From positions 63,672-127,671 of the forward strand of contig JAGFNQ010008738.1 in the NCBI GenBank assembly GCA_024364735.1: a DNA stretch of 64,000 nucleotides, in the 5' to 3' direction. The stretch is from Boesenbergia rotunda. Lineage: Eukaryota; Streptophyta; Magnoliopsida; Zingiberales; Zingiberaceae. Below the pieces are notes generated by a model that ran no database searches, was not told the origin of the DNA, and saw nothing but the letters and a program-made list of their open reading frames with translations. The translations under genes and the position numbers were made by a program. This document shows positions 54,909-64,000 of the stretch, one piece after another. Within the stretch, counting starts at the first letter, position 1. Each line of letters begins with the position of its first letter.

Positions 54909-57900
54909 ATGACTAGAGGGCGTAGAACTAGGGGTAACGAGACAGCACCCCCACCTGATCTGATGCAGGTGATCACTGAGCTGCAGCGTCAGGTCACTGA
55001 GCAGCAGCAGATGATAACCACTCTGATGACCCAGCAGATTAACACTGCCACTCCTGCGGGAAGTCAGAACGCCGTAACCACTGAGCCTCCGACTGCACAG
55101 GCACCCTCGGACACTATGGCCAGAGCAGTCCGACAAGAGGCCTATTTGATACAGTGGCAACGACTGAAGCCGGATAAGTTCTCCGGCATCTGCGAGCCGT
55201 GGGACGCCCAGTCCTGGCTCAAAACAGTGGAAAGCACTGTAGAACTTCTTGACTGGCCGGAACACGAGAAGGTCAAGTGTGTCTCGTTTTGCCTCTCCGG
55301 CGATGCTCGGATGTGGTGGGAACGGGTGAAGGCCAGAAGACCAGTGGACCAGATGAAATGGAAGGATTTTGAGTCTGAATTTCTGGAGGAGTTCTTTCAT
55401 ATGAGGGTGACCAATAGACATTTCGATGAGTTCACCGAATTCCGACAGGGGAATCTCTCTGTCAACGAGGCCGTCCAGAAATTTAACCGACTGGCACGAT
55501 TGTGTCCTGAGTTGGTTAGTACTGAAAAGGAAAGGGTCAGATTAATGCTAAGAATGCTTAGGCCCGACATTGCTCTGAGTGTAGCTGGTGGCGTTCATAG
55601 GCCACAGACTGCAGAAGAGCTAGTCAGTGGTGCCTTGAATGCTGAGCACTATCTGAAGAATATCAGCCAGCAAAAGCAGACCCCAGTCAGTACACAGAAT
55701 CAGAGTCAGTCAGGAAATCAAAAGACTCAGAACACCAACCCCCACTGGAAGAAGAACCACAATGGGAAAAGAAGGCCATGGAACAAGTCTAATGGTGATC
55801 AGAAAGGCAAGAAGCCTAAGCACCCTCCTTGTGCCACCTGTGGGAAGATGCACCTTGGGGCATGCTATTGGGGTGCCAAGAGATGTTATACTTGCGGGAA
55901 GGAAGGACACTTTGCCAGAGAGTGTCCTACTGCCGCTAAGGCACCTCAGCAGCAGTATATTCAGCACAAAGGTGCTCCTCCCCAGCTTCACCATATGCAG
56001 GCTGCGATTGATGGTACTCCTATTTATCAGGGGCTATTAGAAGCCCCGCCTGCTACAACAGACGCCCGGGTTTTCTCGCTTACAAAGGAAGACGTGGCGA
56101 CTGCCTCTACCGTTGTCACAGGTCAGATAATTATTTACAGTCATCCTGCTACTGCATTATTTGACACTGGAGCAACGCATTCCTTTATTTCTATGCTATA
56201 TGCCACGAGATATGAGATGCCACTGCAAGAACTAGATTGCAAGTTTCTAACTACATTGCCCTCGGGAGAGGTGATGCCCTCTACCCAAATGCTACGTGCC
56301 GCACCAATCAGAGTTGCAGATAGAGAACTCTACTGCGATCTGATAGTGCTTGCCATGTCAGATTATGACGTAATATTGGGCATGGATTTCTTGGATAAAT
56401 ACGGCGCTTCTATTGAGTGCCGAAAACGAAGGGTCATCTTCCGACCCGAGACGGGGATTCTCTTTGAATTTATCGGAGAGCCGAAGAAGAAGACTGGCAA
56501 ATTCTTATCGGCTCTGAAAGCAAGGAAAATGTTAGAGAATGGATGTTCTGGATTTCTAGCTCATGTGGTTGATACACGTCCTACAGAGGACCCGAAGCTA
56601 GAAGACGTCAAAGTTGTATGCAACTATCCAGAGGTATTTCCTGATGACTTACCAGGGTTAGCACCTGAAAGAGAGGTTGAATTTGCCATTGATTTGATTC
56701 CTGGTACTAACCCCATCTCGAAGGCACCATACCGAATGGCGCCGACTGAATTGAAGGAATTGCAAGGACAGCTACAAGAGCTTCTCGACAAGGGACTTAT
56801 TCGCCCTAGTCATTCCCCCTGGGGAGCTCCCGTACTGTTCGTCAAGAAGAAGGACGGGTCGATGCGTATGTGTATCGACTATCGGGCATTAAATAATGTG
56901 ACCGTAAAGAACAGGTACCCTCTACCCAGGATAGATGACCTGTTCGATCAGTTAAAGGGAGCTACGGTTTTCTCTAAGATCGATCTGAGGTCTGGTTATC
57001 ACCAAGTCCGGGTGAAAAATGAGGATATACCCAAAACTGCTTTCCGGACAAGATACGGACATTATGAGTTCGTAGTGATGCCGTTCGGAGTTACTAATGC
57101 TCCGGCAATATTCATGGACCTTATGAATCGGATTTTCTCGGCATTTCTCGACAGATTTGTGATCGTCTTCATCGACGACATCCTTATTTATTCGAGGACT
57201 TCCGAAGAGCATGCAGAGCACCTGGGTATAGTATTACAGATTCTTCAGAAAGAACAACTGTATGCTAAATTTTCTAAATGTGAGTTCTGGCTGAATCAAG
57301 TATCATTCTTGGGGCATATCATCTCCAAGGACGGAGTGATGGTCGACCCAATTAAAATTGAGGCCGTAAGTAACTGGTCCAGACCCAAGAATGCTAGCGA
57401 GGTCAGGAGTTTTCTGGGGCTAGCCGGATATTACAGAAAATTCGTAGAGAATTTCTCTCGAATTGCGGCCCTATGACAGCTCTGACAAAGAAAGATAAGA
57501 AATATATCTGGACCGACGAATGCGAGAAGAGTTTCTCTGAACTGAAAAGGAGACTGACTAGCGCTCCTATATTGACTCTTCCGGAAAATGATACGGGTTT
57601 CGATATGTACAGCGACGCATCCAAACTTGGACTCGGAGCTGTACTTATGCAAAATGGGAAGGTAATTGCCTATGCCTCTAGGCAACTGAAGGAACATGAA
57701 AAGAATTATCCTACCCATGATTTGGAATAGCAGCGGTGGTCTTTGCGCTGAAACATGGAGGCATTATTTATATGGCACTCAGTGCAAGGTCTTTACTGAT
57801 CACCAGAGTCTGCGGTATTTCTTCACCCAGAAAGACCTGAATATGCGACAACGCCGATGGCTCGAGTTGGTCAAGGACTACGACTGTGAGATCCTGTACC

Positions 57901-59490
57901 ATCCGGGAAAAGCCAACAAGGTAGCGGATGCTCTCAGTAGAAAATCATGTGCTACATTGTTGTCTTTATCAGCTTTGTCACAACCCTTAGGGAAAGAGAT
58001 TATGGATTTCGGAATCGAGATTATATCGGGACAGCTTTCTACTCTACAGATTGCGCCGACATTATTTGATGGTATTCTGGAGAAGCAGAATCTTGATCCG
58101 AGTCTTCAGAGAATCAAGCAAGAGATTCTTGAAGGCAAGGGCGAGGGATTCCGGATTTCCGATAGTGGAGTTTTATATCTCCGGGATCGATTATGCGTTC
58201 CCGACGACTCCGACTTACGGACAAGGATACTCGAGGAAGCTCACAGCACACCTTACGCGATGCATCCTGGGTCTACCAAGATGTATCAAGATCTGAAAGG
58301 TAAATTTTGGTGGTCCGGCATGAAGAAAGATGTAGCCCATTATATTAGCATGTGTTTGACCTGCCAGAGGGTCAAAGCAGAACACCAGAGACCTGGGGGA
58401 GTTCTGCAGCCTCTACCTATTCCCGAGTGGAAATGGGAGGACATATCTATGGATTTCATATCAGGGCTGCCTCGGACTACGAATGGATATGATAGTATAT
58501 GGGTGATTGTGGACCGGCTGACCAAGTCCGCGCATTTTCTGGCTATCAGGATGACTTATTCAGTGGAGCAGTTGGCTCAACTGTACGTCAAGGAGATTGT
58601 CCGACTACACGGGGTTCCCAAGACCATCGTCTCTGACCGAGATGGTCGATTTACTTCTGATTTTTGGGGACACGTGCAGAAGGCCCTTGGCACGAAGCTG
58701 AAGTTCAGTACAGCCTTTCACCCCCAGACTGACGGGCAGACTGAACGAGTAAACCAGATACTAGAAGATATGTTACGGGCTTGCGTCTTGGACTTCAAGG
58801 GAAGCTGGTGTCGATACCTGAGCCTGGCAGAGTTTGCTTATAACAACAGTTATCAGGCTACTATCGGGATGGCACCGTATGAAGCACTATACGGAAGAAA
58901 ATGCAGATCTCCTTTATGCTGGCATGAGAGTGGTGAAAAGAAGGAGATGGGACTCCAGACTGATATTATTAATGAGACCACTCAGGCCATAAAGAATATC
59001 CGCCAGAGGATAGAGACTGCTCAGAGTCGGCAAAAGAGCTACGCTGATAAGCGACGCAGACCGCTCGAGTTCGAGGTTGGGGATTCGGTATTTATGAAGG
59101 TAGCCCCTATGAAAGGGGTGATGAGATTCGGAAAGAAGGGGAAACTGAGTCCGCGATACGTGGGACCCTATCAGATTTTGAGACGAGTAGGCAAGTGGCC
59201 TACGAACTGGAGTTACCGCCAGAAATGGCGGCTATCCACAACGTCTTCCATGTGTCGATGCTCAAGAAGTGTATCCCTGATGCGATTCAAATGATAGAAC
59301 CCCCACCAGTGCAAGAACAAGAGAGTCTTAGTTCCGAACGCCGACCGATCCAGATCCTCGATCGGGAATTAAAAGACTAAGGAACAAGGAAATATCCTTA
59401 GTAAAGGTTCTGTGGCGGAACGAGCAGTTCGAAGAAGCCACCTGGGAACAGGAAGATACGATGCGATCAAAGTATCCGGAACTATTTTAA
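54909..59490 (+). pseudogene. Gypsy gag-pol polyprotein with five single-base frameshifts
   Basis: ATG at 54909 (MTRGRRTRGN) is preferred over an upstream TTG at 54855. Domains in order: Gag retrotransposon core (FSGICEPWDAQSWLK, WWERVKARR, EFLEEFF), CCHC knuckle (CYTCGKEGHFAREC, 55884-55925), aspartic protease (LFDTGATHSFIS, about 56160), RT (DLRSGYHQVRV; FIDDILIYS near 57168-57182), RNase H (YSDASKLGLGAVL), integrase zinc region (HPGSTKMYQ ... CLTCQRVKAEH), core with DRLTKSAHF, SDRDGRFTSDF and TDGQTERVNQ, GPY module (LSPRYVGPYQIL), and a chromodomain-like end (VKVLWRNEQFEEATW) to TAA at 59488. Frames shift by one base at about 57471, 57729, 57756, 59193 and 59372; each is a loss within a short run of one base and the frames stay mutually consistent. 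Either recent decay or sequencing error. Confidence 0.93.
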
Positions 59491-59535
59491 AGTTCGGGAG
59501 AAAAAAAAAAAAACTATTTTAAAGTTCGGGACGAA
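59480..59535. repeat. Short duplication around an A tract after the stop codon
   Basis: ACTATTTTAAAGTTCGGGA occurs twice, at 59481 and 59513, separated by a run of about a dozen A. The first copy includes the stop codon. Origin unknown: replication slippage or assembly effect. Confidence 0.75.
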
Positions 59536-59543
59536 CTTTCTAT

Positions 59544-59556
59544 AAGAGGGGAGGAT
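59544..59556 (+). other. Polypurine tract, Tekay-like element
   Basis: AAGAGGGGAGGAT right before TGTAACACCCC. Confidence 0.88.
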
Positions 59557-61810
59557 TGTAACACCCCAAATTTGTCAATGTAAAATCATGACAATGTATG
59601 AAAATGATTATAAGAAATGATATGAATTTCATGCAATCACATGCTATGAAATATTATATGCATGAAATATTATATTCATGAGATATTATTATCATGAAAT
59701 ATTAGCATGAAATATTATATTCATGAATATGGAATATTAAAAATATTATGAAATAATATTTTTGGGATATTATGAAATATTCTGAATTCATACAATATTA
59801 TTCATATTATGAAATTTCATGATGGGCTTGGTTTATTGGGCTTGGAAATGAATGGTGCTAAAAAGAAAGTGCAAAGTGGAGGAAGCAAGGATTGAACCTT
59901 GGACCTCCTAGTTGCACTCACCATGTCATAACCAATGAACCAAGCAATATTTCATGTAGAAGGAGAAAGGAACATGCTTGTTAAGTGTGTAAGAGTGAAG
60001 AGACATGCTTCTTCACAAGAGGTGTATAAATAGGATAAAGAGAAGGAAGTTAGAGGAAGTTACTCACTCTTTCTTCCTCCTTTCTTCTTCTTGCCGAAAA
60101 CCCCTCTCTCCCCTTTGCCATTTTCGAAACCAATACCTAAGGGTTCTAACCCTAGGGCAAGTGCAAGGAAGGGAAGCCAAGTACCATCTCATTCTACCAA
60201 GACCAAGGAGTCTTAGAGGAAAGATTTGAAGAAAAAGGATCTTCGCATACCCTTCAAGTGTGGGTACCCTACAATAAGAGAAGGCGAAATTCCAGCGCTA
60301 GGATGTAAGAATCCTCTCGCCTGCAGTATAATGGTTTATGCATGATTTCCTTGTGTTCTTGTTTTGGAAAAAGGGGAGTTCTCTTTAGAGGACTTTCGGC
60401 CACCCTAGGAAAAAGGTCCAAGAGAAGGATTTTAATCACACCTTGATGCATGCTAGTACCCTAGGGATTTTATACATATAGTGTTGTTTCCAAATTTTTG
60501 GAAGGACAAAAAAATAGGGTTTAGGCCCCTACAACTTTCGGCCACCCCCTTGAGAGGAGGCCTTGGTTCCTTTTGTTACATGATTATATCCCTTAAACTT
60601 TAAGGTATATGTGTAGGTGTTTTCTTAATGATGTTATGTACAAATTCTAGGGTTTACCCCTTGTGTAGGTTTCGGCCAAGACCTAGGAAATTGGGTTAGT
60701 GGATGCTAATCTCACTTGAGGGTTAAACCATGGTTAAATTGTTAACATGAAATATACTAGAGGTGTTTGTAAGAATGCTTGTGTGGGGGAAAACCAAATT
60801 CTTTATTCGTATATTTCGGCCAACCCTAGTTCTAGGGTTGGGAAGTACCTAATGAGACCATGAAGCATGCTAATACATATGTGATATGTGTATAATTTAT
60901 GTGACTTATTTTGTTGGATGTAAAACATGCCTTGTAGCCCATGGGGCACCTTGATGATATGAGCATGATGTGGTTGATAATATGCTTTAAAGGGATACTC
61001 TATTGAAACTGGGATCAAGAGCACCCGAATGCGTGGTGTGTCCCTAGGGGATCAAGAGCACCCGAATGCGTGGTGTGTCCCTTTGAGAAGTGATTAAAGA
61101 GTACCTTTAGGCATATACATATATGAGTAATTGCATGATAAATTACTTTACTTTGGAAAGTTGTCTACCCGACTCGGAAGGGGGTCGTTAAACAAATCCA
61201 ATGAGCATGTTAAGGTCATGGCATTGGTAGGACGGAAGGGTCCTGCTCTAATTAGATTGGTGGCTCGCTACCCCAATTTATTAGGGAACGCGCATGAGGG
61301 GGTGGTACGACAACTGGGCCCTAGATGATGATATGATATTTTTAAGTACTTACCATTATGGAACTTTTTGAAAAACATGTTGTTCTCTTTATGAGATAAT
61401 CTTGTTCTGTAAGTACTTAGAGATATTTGATGTAATGTTTATGATGCTTGATGAGATGTTTATGATGCATGATGCTTGATGAGATGCTTATGATGCATGA
61501 TGCTTTGATGAGATGCTTATGAGGCTTATAATCTTGTTCTATCTTGATTACTGTGTACATGATATGATGTATCGATATGGTTTTGCGAGTAGGCCCGGAT
61601 TCTTACTAAGCATGTTTTGCTTATTAGTTTATGTATTGTCTTATGCTGCAGATAGCGGTAAGAAATACTCAAACTAAAGGAAAAGGCAGAGGGGAGGCTA
61701 GAGGATGTGTGTGGTGATGGCTCGGGAAAAAATAAAAGATTCTATCTACCTTGTTTTATCTAGAATCTAAACTGCTTCCCTATGAAATTGTATTGTTATA
61801 CTCTGAACAT
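59557..61810 (+). mobile_element. 3' LTR of the Tekay-like element, incomplete
   Basis: It matches the 5' LTR closely to the position equivalent to 54329, then stops at the N. About 400 bases of LTR are missing. Confidence 0.93.
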
Positions 61811-61811
61811 N
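61811..61811. other. Assembly gap (single N)
   Basis: One N joins the middle of a gypsy LTR to unrelated sequence. It is best read as a join of unknown size rather than one unknown base, so linkage across it is not proven. Confidence 0.8.
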
Positions 61812-62445
61812 AAATTGTTTTCTAAGGGTACCTCCCCGAGGCTCAGATACCCAAAGAAAAGTAATGTGTTGTAAATCCAATTGGACGGCTCCCCGAGGCT
61901 CAATCCAAATCAAACATGACAATTTCAATTAAAAATTGGGAAATTAAATTACAACAACTAACTTTAAATTGGACGGCTCTCCGAGGCTCAATCCAAAATA
62001 AAGAATTTTGTTGTCAATTTAAAAACCAATTCAAATTTAATTGTCAATTAACTGTCCATGAATTTGTCTAGACTTTCTTAAAAGAAAGTGCCCAAAATTG
62101 CGAGATTTCAAAAATAGGTTTTCAGAATAATTGTAAGTTTCTGGTACAAAGGAAACTTACATATTTCCAAAATTGGAAAATTTCTAAAATAGAAAAATTT
62201 CCAATATTGAAAAGTTTACAAAGATGGGAAGTTTTCACAATTATTATAAAATTTTAGAAATTAGAAAATTTCAAACGTTTGCGAAATTTCATGAGGATTT
62301 CCAAACTTTGAAATTCCTAAATCTAAAATTTATTATAATTTGAAAGTTTCCATAATTGAAAATTTTTCCGAAATTGAGATCATGACAAAGTTTTCCACAA
62401 AACAATTATATGATTAAGTCGAACACTAACCGGCTCAGATACGAC
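61812..62445 (-). mobile_element. Leader of a minus-strand LTR element
   Basis: AT-rich DNA with three GGACGGCTCCCCGAGGCTCA-like units (61840, 61886, 61973), the first diverged. It ends in a primer-site-like sequence at 62432-62444 (minus strand CGTATCTGAGCC, two changes from the tRNA-Met site). No coding region seen. Confidence 0.5.
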
Positions 62446-64000
62446 TGTTGGGACCGGGTGCATGTCGAGAAGGATACGGGTTCGTAAAATTTTAAATTTT
62501 TACGTGCAGCGGAAGAATTTGCATAAAATAATTTCCTAAATTATTTTACCTTCGTATCTAGCATGCAACCTTATGGTGTGTTGACATAATCATAAAATAA
62601 AACATTGTGGAAAAGTAAACTAATTTACTTTATACCTTTCGTATCTCAAAGAAAGGGACGAGATCCAACCGTAGCATCCCTTGGAAGCTCCGCCTCTATT
62701 CGCGTCCACGCCGAGTTCTCTTCGGGATGACTTCGCAAAGTCATGAGTTTTGTGCTGACGAGAACTACTAGATTCTCTAAAGGCACAACAAAGAAGAACA
62801 ATAGAATAAATAGGAAACTAACCACCAAGAAACGGAATCGAATTCCGAGAGGGAAGGAGATGAGAGCCGCTTCTTCTTCTTCTTGGTTGGCTTCTCCTTC
62901 TTCTTGATAGCTCACGGCAACCAAGAGGGGAGGAGGGGTTTGCGCCGGCCCTAGATGGAGGAAGGTGCTTCAAGGGGCGCCGGCCCTAGAAGCTTCAATG
63001 TGGGCGCCGACCCTAGGTGGGGAGAAGGGAAGGAGAATATAAAAGAGTGAGAGAGAGGGAGCTCTATATCGATTAAGAAATCAAGGCTTGCCTTTGGTTT
63101 CTTTTATAGTGGCCTTTCCCTCGCCAAGTCTCCTCTTAACGGAATTAACGGAATTAGTTATCATAAGAAATTTATCCTATAAATTCTCTTATGAATTATT
63201 CCGTTTAAACCAAGTTTTATTATAACTAACTTTATAATAAAACTAATTAGTTATCATAAGAAATTTATCCTATAAATTCTCTTATGAATTCTTCCGTTTA
63301 AACCAAGTTTTATTATAACTAACTTTATAATAAAACTAATTAGTTATCATAAGAAATTTATCCTATAAATTCTCTTATGAATTACCAAGTTTTATTATAA
63401 CTAACTTTATAATAAAACTAATTAATCTCTCCTTTTATTATGGAATAAATTTTTATAAGAAATTTATAAACTTTCTTATTATGGAAAAATCAATTCATAA
63501 TTGATTATATAAAATTAAAATATACCATTCCATGGATCATTTTAATTTCCATAAAAAGAATAAATTTCTATAAATTTATTTATATAAATTTCTTTATACA
63601 AATTTATTTATCCATAATTTATAAAACAAATCGCACTAGATTTATTTTATTAATTAAACCAATTATATTGGTTTCTCCCTTTAATGTGGCCAGCCACAAC
63701 AAAGAGGTTTGGCACCCTCTTTGGCCGGCCAAACCAACCCGAACCGATCGCGAATTAAACTCATTTAATTCGCCCAATAAGCCTTCAAAAGACTTAGCCA
63801 TTTTAGCTTCCATTGCGCCTCTGATAAATTCAGATTCGATTTATTTCTCTTGATCGAAAAATCTAATTTTCAACTCGTTTTAAATCCCTCGGATTACTCG
63901 TAGTGCGTGTGACTAAATAGGCTTTCAATTTATGTTGGCCGTCTATAATCAACAAATTATAGAACGATCATGAGTGGCACCTAGTAGTACATCATGACCC
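62446..64000 (-). mobile_element. 5' LTR of a minus-strand element, continuing past the window
   Basis: It starts (plus text) TGTTGGGACCGGGTGCATG and runs to the window end, so the LTR is longer than 1.5 kb. Three 93-base tandem units lie at 63157-63430 (GTTATCATAAGAAATTTATC ... AACTTTATAATAAAACTAAT). GA/TC-rich text at 62640-63060 is probably transcribed leader. Lineage not determined. Confidence 0.6.
63157..63430. repeat. Three 93-base tandem units
   Basis: Units begin GTTATCATAAG at 63157, 63250 and 63343. The third is shortened by loss of TCTTCCGTTTAAA-like text. Confidence 0.85.

Larger units (their letters stand above)
52071..61810 (+). mobile_element. Nearly intact Ty3/gypsy chromovirus (Tekay/Del-like)
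   Basis: 5' LTR 52071-54724, primer site 54727, gag-pol 54909-59490, polypurine tract 59544, and 3' LTR from 59557, cut off at the N at 61811. The LTRs match closely, with few small indels. All protein domains are present, ending in a chromodomain-like module. Five single-base deletions interrupt gag-pol. Preceding AATTG could be the target duplication, but the right end is missing so it cannot be checked. Confidence 0.95.

Noticed and set aside
1..64000. A host gene or novel defence or metabolic gene cluster
   Set aside because: Every long frame that shows a domain is Gag, Pol or env-like from retrotransposons; no other supported coding sequence was found.

Overview
The window is gene-poor plant nuclear DNA built almost entirely of LTR retrotransposons. 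I see no host protein-coding gene, no rRNA or functional tRNA gene, and nothing bacterial. Plant origin is inferred from Ty1/copia elements with Sirevirus-type gag and integrase, from chromodomain-bearing Ty3/gypsy (Tekay/Del-like) elements, and from tRNA-Met primer-binding sites. I cannot name the species. || Layout 1-38069: one stack of insertions, most layers proven by 5-bp target-site duplications (TSDs). The outer layer is a decayed Sirevirus-like copia on the minus strand: an env-like fragment at 1-189, pol 1282-4410, gag split over 4558-5520 and 8807-9288, primer-binding site near 36063, and 5' LTR 36077-38069. Its gag is cut by a 3286-bp solo gypsy LTR (5521-8806). Its leader is cut by element A (9324-36048, TSD GGCAA), a plus-strand element with gag remnants and no pol. 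A's 5' LTR is cut by element B (10195-17180, TSD ATATG), a younger complete relative that also has gag but no pol. A's 3' LTR is cut by a second solo LTR of the 3.2-kb gypsy family (24055-35946, TSD GTTTA). That solo LTR in turn holds solo LTR C1 (26454-28944, TSD TTTGA) and the deleted gypsy element C2 (29333-35502, TSD GTTAA). || Layout 38070-52070: the 3' end of a plus-strand Sirevirus-like element (LTR 39656-40345), a degenerate minus-strand copia pol (40346-41818), LTR scraps, a decayed minus-strand copia E (42448-49995), a plus-strand LTR abutting it head to head (49996-51187), and a copia-LTR-like fragment. || Layout 52071-64000: a nearly intact Tekay-like gypsy element with matching LTRs, whose 3' LTR stops at a single N at 61811. 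Beyond it lie the leader and 5' LTR of another minus-strand element that runs off the window. || How the parts relate: the autonomous copia and gypsy elements encode Gag, protease, reverse transcriptase/RNase H and integrase. A, B and C2 lack most of these, so they would depend on enzymes from relatives. Most interesting signals: (1) repeated hairpins with compensatory base changes, most followed by a polypurine-tract-like motif, in A and B; (2) an antisense tRNA-like module 60-100 bases upstream of the TATA box in four gypsy LTR families; (3) an intron-like donor, branch point and acceptor set conserved inside gypsy LTRs. All calls come from reading by eye and from motif logic; no alignment or database search was run.
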